DNA of 64,000 nucleotides from Bryobacteraceae bacterium. GTDB taxonomy: Bacteria > Acidobacteriota > Terriglobia > Bryobacterales > Bryobacteraceae. The stretch lies in NCBI GenBank assembly GCA_025055455.1, contig JANWXD010000003.1:124001-188000 (forward strand), read 5' to 3'. Below the pieces are notes generated by a model, which ran no database searches, was not told the origin of the DNA, and saw nothing but the letters and a program-made list of their open reading frames with translations. Shown piece by piece: positions 34,179-42,369 of the stretch (the stretch's first letter is position 1; every line of letters begins with the position of its first letter). Made by a program: the position numbers and the translations under genes.

Positions 34179-35024
34179 TTAGGCTTCGGACCGCTCGTCG
34201 AGTTCGACCAGCTGATAGACGCTGCGTTTCGGCAATCCGCGTTCGCGCGCCACGGCTTTGATAGCCTCCATGCGGCTCAAGCCCTGCCGCTGCCGTTCTT
34301 CGACCGCCGCGCGCAGATCGGCACTGGCTTCCGCGCGGGTCTTCTCGGGACGGGCCCCCTCGATGACCACAGTGAATTCGCCGCGCACGGCCGGGCGACT
34401 GGCTAAGATTCGACGGATTTCCGCGGCCGTTCCCCGGAGAAATTCCTCGTGGATCTTGGTCAGCTCGCGCGCCACGACGACGCGCCGTGGGCCCAGGGTC
34501 GCTTCGAGGTCCTCGAGGGTTTCGAGGATCCGGTGCGGGGCTTCGTAGAGGACCACCGTAGCCCGTTCCTCGCGCAGCGAGCCCAGCGCCTCCAGGCGCT
34601 CGCTTCGTTTGGCGGGAAGAAAACCGGCGAAATGGAAGGTTTCCGCGGGGAGTCCGGAGCCCGCCAAGGCCGCCAGCAGCGCCGAGGGCCCCGGAATCGG
34701 CACCACGGCGATGCCTGCCGCCACCGCTTGGCACACAAGCCGATGGCCGGGATCGGAGATCAGCGGCGTGCCGGCGTCGCTCACCAAGGCCACGCTTTGG
34801 CCGGCTTGCAAGCGGGCGAGCAATTGCGGCGCGCGCGTGGCCTCGTTGTGCTCGTGGTAGCTCACCAGCGGGCGGGCGATGCCGTAGCGGGCAAGCAATT
34901 TCCGCGTCTGGCGGGTATCCTCGCAAGCGACCACGTCCGCTTCACGAAGAAGGCGCAAAGCCCGCAGGGTGATGTCCTCGAGGTTGCCGATGGGCGTGGC
35001 GATCAGATACAGCACGCCGGCCAT
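34179..35024 (-). CDS. rsmI: 16S rRNA (cytidine1402-2'-O)-methyltransferase
   Basis: A 281-residue tetrapyrrole-methylase-fold enzyme that methylates C1402 in the ribosomal P site. Motifs: LYLIATPIGNLEDITLRAL at the N-terminus, ACEDTRQTRKLL, the SAM-binding VALVSDAGTPLISDPG (about 83-98) and VVPIPGPSALLAALAGSGL. The C-terminal HTH-like domain ends with AVARERGLPKRSVYQLV. Length is normal. It is transcribed away from the Clp-like ATPase gene, 42 nt downstream of it. Confidence 0.95.
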   Translation of the reverse strand: MAGVLYLIATPIGNLEDITLRALRLLREADVVACEDTRQTRKLLARYGIARPLVSYHEHNEATRAPQLLARLQAGQSVALVSDAGTPLISDPGHRLVCQAVAAGIAVVPIPGPSALLAALAGSGLPAETFHFAGFLPAKRSERLEALGSLREERATVVLYEAPHRILETLEDLEATLGPRRVVVARELTKIHEEFLRGTAAEIRRILASRPAVRGEFTVVIEGARPEKTRAEASADLRAAVEERQRQGLSRMEAIKAVARERGLPKRSVYQLVELDERSEA

Positions 35025-35066
35025 GGCGCACCACCAGCATAGCGGATGGCGTGGCCGACGCGCGCC

Positions 35067-36107
35067 TCAGAGGGCCCGCAGGAAGAACCGCTCCTGTTCG
35101 CGGTCGAAGTCCAGGCTGAGACGCGCGCCCGGCTCCACCTTGCCGCCCACGACCAAAGCGGCCAGAGGTTGCGTCAGGCGCCGTTGCAGGGTGCGCTTGA
35201 GCTCCCGCGCCCCATACTCGGGACTGGCCCCCTCGCGCAACAAGCGCCGGCGGCTGTCGGGGGGCACCTCGATCGAAAAGGCCCGCGGGCCGAGCCGCTC
35301 TTCCAGATACCGCTGCAAGTCCGCAATGTGCTGGTCCAGAATCTCGGCCAGCGCTTCCTCATCGAGCGGCCGGTAGGTGATCACGCGGTCGATTCGGTTG
35401 ACGAACTCCGGCGAGAACCGGCGGCGGACCGACGCCATGGCGATGCTTTCCAGTTTGCGGTGGCTGTCTGCCAGGGGTCGTTCCACGGAGGCCTCGAAGC
35501 CGAAATCGGGCCGGAGCTCTTTCATCATCCGCCGAGCCCCGAGGTTGCTGGTCATGAAAACTAGGCTTCGTTCGAAATTCACGGTGGTGTTGTCGCCGAG
35601 GCGCAGAATTCCTTTGTCGAGGATGCCGAGCAAAAGCCGGGTGAACGAGGGCGCCGCTTTTTCGATCTCGTCGAAGAGGACCAGCGCCAAGCTGCAACGG
35701 TCGCTGGTGACCGAGTTCAGCCGTTGCTGGTTGAGCAGCGGCTGGGTCTCCCGATGACCCAAGTAACCGGGCGGCGCGCCGATGAGCTTGGCCACCTCGT
35801 GCTCCATTTGAAACTCGCCGCAGTCCACCTTGAGGACGTTTTTCTCGCTGCCGTGGAGGACTTCCGCCAGCGCTTCGACCGTGCGGGTCTTGCCGGTGCC
35901 GGTCGGGCCGAGCAGCAAGAACACCCCGGCCGGCCGCCCTTCGGGAGCCAAACCGGCCTGGTACATCTGCACGTACGGCACGATGGCTTCTACGGCGGCG
36001 GGCTGCCCAACGATTCGCTCGGAAAGCGCATTGGCCAGATCCGAGGCGGGGATGGCCAGCTCCCCCCGGATTCGCGTGAGCCTGGGTGCGGTGGAACTGT
36101 GACGCAT
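35067..36107 (-). CDS. Single-module Clp/HSP100-like AAA+ ATPase
   Basis: A 346-residue protein equal to the second AAA+ module (D2) of ClpA/ClpB plus the ClpB_D2-small domain, without N-domain, D1 or M-domain. Walker A is LLGPTGTGKTRTVEAL (about 66-81), the pore-loop region is GAPPGYLGHRE, Walker B VLFDEIEKAAPSF, sensor 1 LVFMTSNLGARRM, the arginine finger SPEFVNRIDRVI, and sensor 2 SPEYGARELKRTLQ. It has no zinc finger like ClpX and no IGF/L loop that I can see, so ClpP binding is doubtful. It may act as a small unfoldase or disaggregase. It has its own -10 box. Confidence 0.85.
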   Translation of the reverse strand: MRHSSTAPRLTRIRGELAIPASDLANALSERIVGQPAAVEAIVPYVQMYQAGLAPEGRPAGVFLLLGPTGTGKTRTVEALAEVLHGSEKNVLKVDCGEFQMEHEVAKLIGAPPGYLGHRETQPLLNQQRLNSVTSDRCSLALVLFDEIEKAAPSFTRLLLGILDKGILRLGDNTTVNFERSLVFMTSNLGARRMMKELRPDFGFEASVERPLADSHRKLESIAMASVRRRFSPEFVNRIDRVITYRPLDEEALAEILDQHIADLQRYLEERLGPRAFSIEVPPDSRRRLLREGASPEYGARELKRTLQRRLTQPLAALVVGGKVEPGARLSLDFDREQERFFLRAL

Positions 36108-36124
36108 CGGGAACTCCGGCCACG

Positions 36125-36130
36125 ATTATA
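36125..36130 (-). promoter_or_regulatory. Consensus -10 box of the Clp-like gene
   Basis: Perfect TATAAT on the minus strand, 17 nt before the ATG at 36107. The -35 match is poor. A GGAG ribosome site lies between it and the start codon, so the predicted leader is about 11 nt. Confidence 0.55.
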
Positions 36131-36193
36131 GGAGCGCTTTCTGGGCCGCTCCGTTTGCGGCCGCACGAGGAAACCATCCCGAAGCGTCCAGCT

Positions 36194-37321
36194 TCAGGAC
36201 GAAGATCTCTCGAAAAATGAGCGAATTGCCCGGGCGATGCGCTCGCTGGCGCGGCCGTCACCGTAAGGGTTGTGAACGCGCGACATGCGCCGGTACAACT
36301 TCGGGTCCTCCAGCAGCCTTACCGTTTCTCGGACAATCCGGTTTTCGTCCGTGCCAACGAGTCGCACGGTACCGACTTTGACAGCCTCCGGCCGTTCGGT
36401 CTTCTCGCGCATCACCAGGATCGGCTTGCCCAACGAGGGTCCCTCCTCCTGAATGCCCCCGGAATCGGTGAGCAGAATATGGGCGCGCCGCATCAGATCC
36501 ACGAACGGGACGTAGCTGAGGGGCTCCGTGAGCAGAATGTTTCGCCGGCCGGCCAAATGCCGGTGCACCGGTCTCCGGACGTTCGGGTTCGGATGCACCG
36601 GGTAGACGATCTGAACATCCGACCGGCGAGCCAGCTGCTTCAAAGCTCGGCAAATGCGCTCGAAGCCTCCCCCGAAGCTTTCCCGGCGGTGGGCGGTGAC
36701 CAAGATGAGCTTCTTGCGGCCATCGAGCGCGGGCAGCTCGGCGCCGGGCAGCTCCCCCGTCTCCAGCCGGCGGCGAACGTGCAGGACCGCGTCGATGCCT
36801 GGATTCCCCGTGATGGCAATGCGCCGCCGGGGCACGCCCTCGGCGCGGAGGTTTTGGGCCGCCCTCGCCGTGGCCGCAAAGTGCAACGCGGCCAGCCGCG
36901 AGGTGACGACGCGGTTCATCTCCTCCGGGAAGGGCTGGAACAGATCGTGCGTGCGCAATCCCGCTTCCACGTGTCCCACCGGCACCCGCCGGTAAAACGC
37001 CGCCAGCGCGCCGCAGAGTGTGGTGGTCGTGTCGCCCTGGACGATGACCAGATCCGGGCGCTCCCGGGCGAGAACGGGTTCCAGCGCCGCAAGGATGCGT
37101 GAAGTGGATTCGAACAGCGACTGATCCGGCCGCATCACGCCCAGGTCATAGTCCGGTCGGACACCGAAGATGGGAAGGACCTGATCCAAGAGTTCGCGGT
37201 GCTGCGCGGTGACGCACACCCGAACTAGGAAATCCCGGCAGTGCCTTCGGAGATAATCGATAACCGGGCAAAGCTTGATGGCCTCCGGCCGCGTGCCGAA
37301 GACGAAGAGAATCTTGCGCAT
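36194..37321 (-). CDS. wecB: UDP-N-acetylglucosamine 2-epimerase (non-hydrolysing)
   Basis: A 375-residue GT-B-fold enzyme converting UDP-GlcNAc to UDP-ManNAc for envelope polysaccharide. Family motifs: FVFGTRPEAIKLCPVI at the N-terminus, TAQHRELLDQVL, VQGDTTTTLCGALAAFYR, VGHVEAGLRTHD (about 115) and, in the C-terminal half, VTAHRRESFGGGFERIC, YPVHPNPNVR and LLTDSGGIQEEGPSLGKPILVMRE. All expected residues for substrate and allosteric UDP-GlcNAc binding seem present. It follows infA by 49 nt on the same strand. No other polysaccharide gene is adjacent. Confidence 0.95.
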   Translation of the reverse strand: MRKILFVFGTRPEAIKLCPVIDYLRRHCRDFLVRVCVTAQHRELLDQVLPIFGVRPDYDLGVMRPDQSLFESTSRILAALEPVLARERPDLVIVQGDTTTTLCGALAAFYRRVPVGHVEAGLRTHDLFQPFPEEMNRVVTSRLAALHFAATARAAQNLRAEGVPRRRIAITGNPGIDAVLHVRRRLETGELPGAELPALDGRKKLILVTAHRRESFGGGFERICRALKQLARRSDVQIVYPVHPNPNVRRPVHRHLAGRRNILLTEPLSYVPFVDLMRRAHILLTDSGGIQEEGPSLGKPILVMREKTERPEAVKVGTVRLVGTDENRIVRETVRLLEDPKLYRRMSRVHNPYGDGRASERIARAIRSFFERSSS

Positions 37322-37370
37322 TCGCCTGCCGGGGTCCGAGCGACCGCGAGAGGAACGGGAATCGATGCGG

Positions 37371-37589
37371 CTACTTATGGCGGTAGGTGATCCGGCCCTT
37401 GGTCAGGTCGTACGGCGACAGCTCGAGAGTGACCCGATCGCCGGCAAGCACCCGGATGCGGTTGCGCCGCAGTTTTCCTGCCAAGTGCGCCAGCACCACG
37501 CGATCCTCGTCCAGCTTCACGCTGAACAGACCGCTCGGGAACTTCTCGATGACTGTTCCGGTGACCTCGATGCAATCCTCCTTGCTCAT
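37371..37589 (-). CDS. infA: Translation initiation factor IF-1
   Basis: A 72-residue OB-fold protein that binds the A site of the 30S subunit. The ATG at 37589 has a strong ribosome site (AAAGGAGG) and gives the normal length, starting [20 protein letters not shown] and ending [14 protein letters not shown]. It sits outside a ribosomal protein operon, between wecB and a cold-shock-like ORF. The TATAAT at 37840-37845 may drive it with a leader of about 245 nt. Confidence 0.97.
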   Translation of the reverse strand: MSKEDCIEVTGTVIEKFPSGLFSVKLDEDRVVLAHLAGKLRRNRIRVLAGDRVTLELSPYDLTKGRITYRHK

Positions 37590-37652
37590 CCCCCTCCTTT
37601 CCCACGCGTCCGGGCGGCGACGGGCGCCCATCCCGCCCGGAGGCGACCACCG

Positions 37653-37841
37653 TCAAATCACGGTGACATTGATGGCCGCCAGTCCCTTGGGACCTCGCGT
37701 GACTTCGAATTCGACTCTCGAGTCTTCCTCCAACCGGTCGCGATCCGCAGGGACACGTCCGGTGATTCCTTGCTTCGCTGGGATCGTTACCCCCGGAACC
37801 GTTGACAAACCAGGATACCGAATCAAGACGCCGTCCCTCAT
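37653..37841 (-). pseudogene. Degenerate cold-shock-domain-like ORF upstream of infA
   Basis: A 62-codon frame. Its last 30 residues (LEEDSRVEFEVTRGPKGLAAINV) match the C-terminal strands of CspA-type proteins well. The N-terminal part (RDGVLIRYPG...GVTIPAKQG) keeps a loose register, but the RNA-binding motifs KGFGFI and VFVHF are missing and it is about 8 residues short. A consensus TATAAT overlaps the ATG (TATAATG), so if that box is used the ORF start would not be transcribed. It could be a relic, a divergent gene, or an infA leader with coding ancestry. Confidence 0.5.
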
Positions 37842-37845
37842 TATA
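37840..37845 (-). promoter_or_regulatory. Consensus -10 box overlapping the cold-shock-like start
   Basis: Perfect TATAAT on the minus strand, with its last two bases forming part of the ATG of the cold-shock-like ORF. No good -35 is found 16-18 nt upstream. It may be the infA promoter; a coincidental match cannot be excluded. Confidence 0.4.
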
Positions 37846-37951
37846 GCAGCCGCCCCAGCCCCGTTTCGCCGAGAGCGCGCCTAGGCGGTTCACCTGAATG
37901 ACTTTTCGTTCTTGCTTTGCCGATAGGAAAGCCAGGAACGCAACGCAGCGC

Positions 37952-38977
37952 ATGATCTCGTTGAAGAAGACCCTGGATGAGCTCGAACAAGCGGACCTGC
38001 GCTTCCGGACGTGTCTTCATTGCTACGTAGCGGCCCTGCAAAGCATTGACCGTCACGCGGTTCCGTCCCGGGAGGACTTGTTGGGGGAATACCGGGATGT
38101 CTTGCGGCGCCTTCGTCGCAGGCTGCTGGAACAACCCGATATCGAGACGATTCAGCAAAGCGCGATTTCCCTGGATGCAGCACTCGAGGACTATTGCCGC
38201 AAGTCTGCCGCCGTCTGGCGCGACCGGGAGGCGGAGATCAAGAAGATCCTGGCGCTTGTCGCTGAAGCCGCCGACACGCTCGGAACGCGCGCCGAGGCGT
38301 GCTCGGCGGACCTCCGCAATGCCGCCCGACAACTGGAGGAGGCAGCCCGCCTGGACGACCTGCCCGCAATCCGCCGCAAGCTGGCGGATGGGATCCGCCA
38401 GATCAAACGCTGCGCCGAAGAAATGCAACGAGAGCACCAAGCCTCCGCCGCTCAGCTCCGACAAGAGCTGAAGGCGTTCCGGGAGCGTTTGGCGCAGGCG
38501 GAAGTCTTGGCGGTCACGGATCCCCTCACGGGCCTCGCCAACCGTAGGGCCGCGGAGAAGCGGATCGAAGAAAACATCCGGGTCGGGCAACGCTTCTGCC
38601 TGGTGCTGTTTGACTTGGACGATTTCAAGAGCATCAACGACCACTATGGTCATCAGGCGGGCGATCTGGTCCTCAAGTTTTTCGGCCAGCGTCTGGCCGA
38701 GCAATTCCGTCCGGAGGATCTGGTTTGCCGCTGGGGCGGCGATGAATTTCTGGTTGTCTTCTCCTCGACCCAGGAGGATGCTCAGGCGCGGCTCCAGGGT
38801 GTCCAGGCCCGCGCGGCGGGCTGCTACGCCTTCAAGCTCGCCGGGCGCGAAGTGGTCATTCAGGTGCGAGCAACGGCGGGAATCGCGGAGCATATTCCGG
38901 GGGAGTCCATCGAGGAGTTGTTCGCCCGGGCCGACGCCTTCCTCTACGAACGCAAGGTGGCGCGGAACGGGCGGTAG
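37952..38977 (+). CDS. Diguanylate cyclase (GGDEF) with helical N-terminal domain
   Basis: About 341 residues from the ATG at 37952; an ATG 18 codons upstream is also open. The N-terminal 180 residues are soluble and helical with coiled-coil character (EAEIKKILALVAEAADTLG, ADGIRQIKRCAEEMQREHQ). The GGDEF domain starts at VTDPLTGLANRRAAEKRI, with FDLDDFKSINDHYGH and the catalytic CRWGGDEFLVV. RPED, five residues ahead of GGDEF, matches the RxxD inhibitory site, so product feedback is expected. It makes c-di-GMP. It has no TM segment, so its signal must be internal. Confidence 0.92.
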   Translation: MISLKKTLDELEQADLRFRTCLHCYVAALQSIDRHAVPSREDLLGEYRDVLRRLRRRLLEQPDIETIQQSAISLDAALEDYCRKSAAVWRDREAEIKKILALVAEAADTLGTRAEACSADLRNAARQLEEAARLDDLPAIRRKLADGIRQIKRCAEEMQREHQASAAQLRQELKAFRERLAQAEVLAVTDPLTGLANRRAAEKRIEENIRVGQRFCLVLFDLDDFKSINDHYGHQAGDLVLKFFGQRLAEQFRPEDLVCRWGGDEFLVVFSSTQEDAQARLQGVQARAAGCYAFKLAGREVVIQVRATAGIAEHIPGESIEELFARADAFLYERKVARNGR

Positions 38978-39038
38978 CCTGAATCGGGAGTTTCCCAGCG
39001 GGCACGTCCGGGGAGCGCAGGCACAGCCTTCACCCCGC

Positions 39039-40493
39039 TCAGAATCGCCAGGTCAGCTCCACATAACCATACCGGGCGTTGCGCCCTGCGGGGTATGTCG
39101 CCGCGATCACGCGCTTGCCGCGCGCGTGCGCCGCGTAGGCGCTGAGGCTGGCGCGCGACGTCACTTGATAATCCGCACTCACGTCGAACAGGGTGGCCAA
39201 ACCGCGCGCGCCGCGGGACGCACGGCCGGCGTAGCCAAAAGTCCACGGCTGGAACGCGCCACCGCCGCTGTACCAGAGGTCGTTGCCGTGAGCGAGCCGC
39301 AGGGCCCGCGCGTCCGAACGCAGAGTGACGGATTTGTGGGGCCGGAGCGTGAGGGTAAGGAAGGCATCCTGCACGTTCATCAAGTTGTAGAACGGGAAAC
39401 GGGCGTAAAGGCGTGGTGTCAACAGTGGCGGGAAAAACGTGCCGTGGGTTCGGTCATCAGGATCCCTATCCCCGGCCCCGTGGAACACGCCGGTGCGGAG
39501 CCACGGTCGGAGCCGCGGAAGGACCTTGGGCTGCCAGCCTCCCTCCACAGCGAACGCACCCGACCGGTGTCGCAGCGCTCCCCAGCGTCCGGTTTGCAAC
39601 ACACCCCAAAGCAGCAGGTCCAGGGTGCCCGCGCGGCTCTCGGCGGCCAGAAGGTAATGGCCGCCGAAGGTGGCAATGCGGATATTCCCGAGATCGAGCC
39701 GCCGTGCGGCCAGGGGCCGGTTGTCGGTCTTGAGAAGGTGACGCCAATCGTGATAGTACAGCGCCAGCACACGCCACTCGCTCGGGCGTGCGGCGGATCC
39801 CGCCTGGCCGGTGGCCGACGCGTAACCGATCCCTGCGTGCAAGTTGCCCCAGCCGTCGGTCTGGAAGACCCCGCGTGTGGCCAGACCGCTAACTAGGGTG
39901 TACGTCGTCCGCCCCCGATCCAACATCCATTGCAAGCCATCCAAACTCCGGCCGACGTGCGTAAACCCGAAATTCCCAAGAAGCCGTTGCGCCACGCGGT
40001 CGCGCTTCAAGGCGGCCAGCGTGGCGTTTTTCGGCGTGGCTTCCGAGCCGTCCACGAATTCGAAGCGCCCGAGCCGCAATGTTTGCGTCTTGTCCCCCGC
40101 CAAGCTCCGCAGTCGGAGGAAGGCCTGTTTGGGAAATACCATGGCCGTATTGCGCTTACTTCCGCTGGCGACAAAGTAAGCCGGGCCCATGCCGAACTGG
40201 CCCTGAGCGCCGGGGCCGACGGCCGCGTCCGGAAGTCCGAGCAGTACGGGAGCGGCCGCCTCGATTTGCCAGTCAAACCGCTCTGTTTGCCGAGAGAGGG
40301 AAAGCCGCAGCAGGTTTCCCGAGAAAGCGTAGGCGTTGTCCGCTTGGCCCTCGAACCAGTCCCAGAGCTCCACCCGGCTGCGCAAGTTCCCCTGCAGCGA
40401 TAGGCCGCCCGCGCTCGGGGACTGCGCAGGGATCTGGCTCGGCGCCAACAGGAGCAGAGACGACAGCCACGCTGTTGCCTTGGCCGGTTTCAC
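39039..40493 (-). CDS. Alginate-export-type outer-membrane barrel
   Basis: A 484-residue protein with a GTG start and signal peptide (KATAWLSSLLLLAPSQIPAQS). The mature part is a long series of amphipathic strands with short turns: LQGNLRSRVELWDWFEG, FSGNLLRLSLSRQTERFDWQIEA, QAFLRLRSLAGDKTQTLRLGRFEFVDG and others, ending in YGYVELTWRF with the terminal Phe typical of outer-membrane barrels. It matches the Alginate_exp pattern as I know it, where the name does not guarantee alginate as substrate. No polysaccharide synthesis genes are next to it. Confidence 0.82.
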   Translation of the reverse strand: MKPAKATAWLSSLLLLAPSQIPAQSPSAGGLSLQGNLRSRVELWDWFEGQADNAYAFSGNLLRLSLSRQTERFDWQIEAAAPVLLGLPDAAVGPGAQGQFGMGPAYFVASGSKRNTAMVFPKQAFLRLRSLAGDKTQTLRLGRFEFVDGSEATPKNATLAALKRDRVAQRLLGNFGFTHVGRSLDGLQWMLDRGRTTYTLVSGLATRGVFQTDGWGNLHAGIGYASATGQAGSAARPSEWRVLALYYHDWRHLLKTDNRPLAARRLDLGNIRIATFGGHYLLAAESRAGTLDLLLWGVLQTGRWGALRHRSGAFAVEGGWQPKVLPRLRPWLRTGVFHGAGDRDPDDRTHGTFFPPLLTPRLYARFPFYNLMNVQDAFLTLTLRPHKSVTLRSDARALRLAHGNDLWYSGGGAFQPWTFGYAGRASRGARGLATLFDVSADYQVTSRASLSAYAAHARGKRVIAATYPAGRNARYGYVELTWRF

Positions 40494-40564
40494 AGACCCA
40501 GAATATTGGATCTCAGGAACCGAAATGGTGACTGCGGTTATAGACGCCGGCCGCGGGGAACGAC

Positions 40565-41185
40565 TTACGGAGCCGTGATCACCACGTCGGCGGCGACAAA
40601 CTGCCAGTCCGGGATCTCATAGGCCCGAAGGTTGGTGTCAAGGGCAGTCCGGATCTCCCGTGACTCGTACGGTCCCAGCGACGGGAGGCGGAACGCAAAG
40701 CTCCCGAGGGCGCGGCCGGCCGCTTTCCCCTCCCGGACACGGAGCGTCACGGTTCCTTCCAAGCCCGCAATCTCGGCGCCGGAGTGGTTGACGACGAGGC
40801 ATTGCACCTGCACTTTCTGACGGGCATCTTCCATCAGGCGGATCCCCGCGACCTCGATGTATCGGGCCACGGCACTTTGCTTCGGCGCCGGGGTCGCCGC
40901 GGGCGTTTCCCACGGAGGCGCCGGCGGACTTTGGCGGTGGCTTTGAGTGAGATGAACGTAGCCGTAGTAAGCCCCGCTGCCGACGGCCAAGAAACCGATC
41001 GCGAAAAGGAGCGTCAGCAGCCAAGCCGGCAAACCTCTTTTGCGTGGTGCCTCCTTGTGCTGCATCGGAGTCGGGGCAGCGGATGGAGGTGCGGCTTCGG
41101 CCGCCAGCTCGGCGGTGCAGCGAGGGCATTCCGGCTCCGAGGGCGGCACTTCGGAGCCGCATTTCGGGCAGATCCAAGCGAACAT
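40565..41185 (-). CDS. Zinc-ribbon membrane protein of unknown function
   Basis: A 206-residue protein. The N-terminal zinc ribbon is CPKCGSEVPPSEPECPRC (residues 6-23); then come a Pro/Ala linker, one TM helix (LPAWLLTLLFAIGFLAVGSGAYYGYV, about 52-77) and a C-terminal beta domain (about 105-206) with VQVQCLVVNHSGAEIAGLEGTVTLRV, an Ig-like or FxLYD-like pattern. The topology is probably ribbon inside, beta domain outside. Such proteins are common in Acidobacteriota genomes but unassigned. It lies 31 nt upstream of nothing on its strand except the barrel gene (71 nt), so it may be cotranscribed with it. Confidence 0.75.
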   Translation of the reverse strand: MFAWICPKCGSEVPPSEPECPRCTAELAAEAAPPSAAPTPMQHKEAPRKRGLPAWLLTLLFAIGFLAVGSGAYYGYVHLTQSHRQSPPAPPWETPAATPAPKQSAVARYIEVAGIRLMEDARQKVQVQCLVVNHSGAEIAGLEGTVTLRVREGKAAGRALGSFAFRLPSLGPYESREIRTALDTNLRAYEIPDWQFVAADVVITAP

Positions 41186-41216
41186 CGCCCTGCTTTTACT
41201 CTAGCGCGAGCCGTTG

Positions 41217-42323
41217 TTAACCGATGCGGTATTCTCGGAGTTTGTCTTCCCGGAAGACGAGTCCGAAGCCCGGTTCCTGCCGCGGACGGATCCAGCCGTG
41301 GTCAGGATGTAGCGGGTTGGCCAGCACGTCGTCGAAGACCTTCACGCCCGCCTCTCGCACGAAATACTCGATGAACAACCCGTTCGGGACGGTCGCCAGC
41401 AACTGGGTGTGAATGTCCCAGTTGTAATGCGGCGCCACGGGGATGTCGAACGCTGCGGCCATGTGCGCGACTTTGAGCCACTCGCTCACCCCGCCGACGA
41501 CGGTGGCGTCCGGCTGAAGAATGTCGGCCGCGCGGCGCTCGACGAGCTCCGCGAACGCCCATCGTGTGGACTCCAGCTCGCCGGTGGCGACGGGCACCTC
41601 CAGAGCTTCGGCGATCCGAGCCATGGCGCTCAGATTGTCGGCCCGCACCGGTTCTTCGATCCAATAAGGCCGGTACTCCTCCAGCCGGCGCATGGCGGCG
41701 ATCGCCGTGGGCGCGTCCGGCCATCCGCCGTTGGCGTCCAGGAGAATCTCCACATCCTCGCCAAGAGCTCGCCGGACGGCGCGCAGCCGTGCGGCATCCT
41801 CTCGCGGCTCCGCCCGGCCGACCTTCAACTTGACCGCGGTGAAGCCTTGCTCGACGTAACTTTCCATTTCCCGCACGAGCTCTTCGGTGGTCTGGCCCTC
41901 GCGGTAGTAGCCGCCGGTGGCGTAGCAGCGCAGCCGCTCGGAGTGCACGCCGAGCAGTCGCATGACGGGCAGTCCGGCCACCTTGCCGCGCAAATCCCAC
42001 AAGGCGATGTCGATGGCGCTGAGAGCCCGCAGGGCGGCGCCGCGCCGCCCTGCCTGGAGGGACTGCCGGTACATTTCGCTCCACAGCCGCTCGGAATCGA
42101 AGAGGTTGGCGCCTTCGAGCATCGGGCGGAAAATCGAATGGATGAGTGCCACCATAGCGCAACTGGCGTCGTAGCCCAGCGTGAAGCCCCAGCCTTCGAG
42201 ACCCTCGTTCGTGCGCAGTCGGACGAGGAGGTGGTCGCGATGCGTGATGCGCCGCACGGCGTCCGACACGGCGGCTTCGAGCGGGATCGAAATCGCCGTC
42301 GCTTCCACGGTCTGAATTTTCAT
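41217..42323 (-). CDS. Mandelate racemase/muconate lactonizing enzyme family protein
   Basis: A 368-residue enolase-superfamily enzyme; the ATG at 42323 gives MKIQTVEATAISIPLEAAVSD. The capping domain contains DHLLVRLRTNEGLEGWGF. In the barrel, the KxK pair is AVKLKVGRAE (about 164-166), metal ligands are DANGGWPD, WIEEPVRAD and ATGELES, and the His base is in APHYNWDIH. The KxK plus His set is that of the mandelate racemase subgroup, whose members often dehydrate acid sugars. The substrate cannot be chosen. Its start faces the NadD-like gene head to head. Confidence 0.9.
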   Translation of the reverse strand: MKIQTVEATAISIPLEAAVSDAVRRITHRDHLLVRLRTNEGLEGWGFTLGYDASCAMVALIHSIFRPMLEGANLFDSERLWSEMYRQSLQAGRRGAALRALSAIDIALWDLRGKVAGLPVMRLLGVHSERLRCYATGGYYREGQTTEELVREMESYVEQGFTAVKLKVGRAEPREDAARLRAVRRALGEDVEILLDANGGWPDAPTAIAAMRRLEEYRPYWIEEPVRADNLSAMARIAEALEVPVATGELESTRWAFAELVERRAADILQPDATVVGGVSEWLKVAHMAAAFDIPVAPHYNWDIHTQLLATVPNGLFIEYFVREAGVKVFDDVLANPLHPDHGWIRPRQEPGFGLVFREDKLREYRIG

Positions 42324-42357
42324 GCCTTCATTGTCCCCAAAACGTCCCGGGATCGGC

Positions 42358-42363
42358 CAAGAT
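42358..42363 (+). promoter_or_regulatory. -10-like box directly before the nadD-like start
   Basis: CAAGAT ends 6 nt before the GTG at 42370. The surrounding bases (AAGATGGAGGCGTGGA) closely match those before the gene at 32315 (AAGATGGGGACGTGGA). The GGAGG in the gap is too close to the GTG to act as a normal ribosome site, which favours a leaderless start. Confidence 0.4.
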
Positions 42364-42369
42364 GGAGGC

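Noticed and set aside
42322-42369. ATG 16 codons upstream of the chosen nadD-like start
   Set aside because: It has no ribosome site, lies on top of the opposite gene's start codon, and the extra residues do not resemble any NadD N-terminus.
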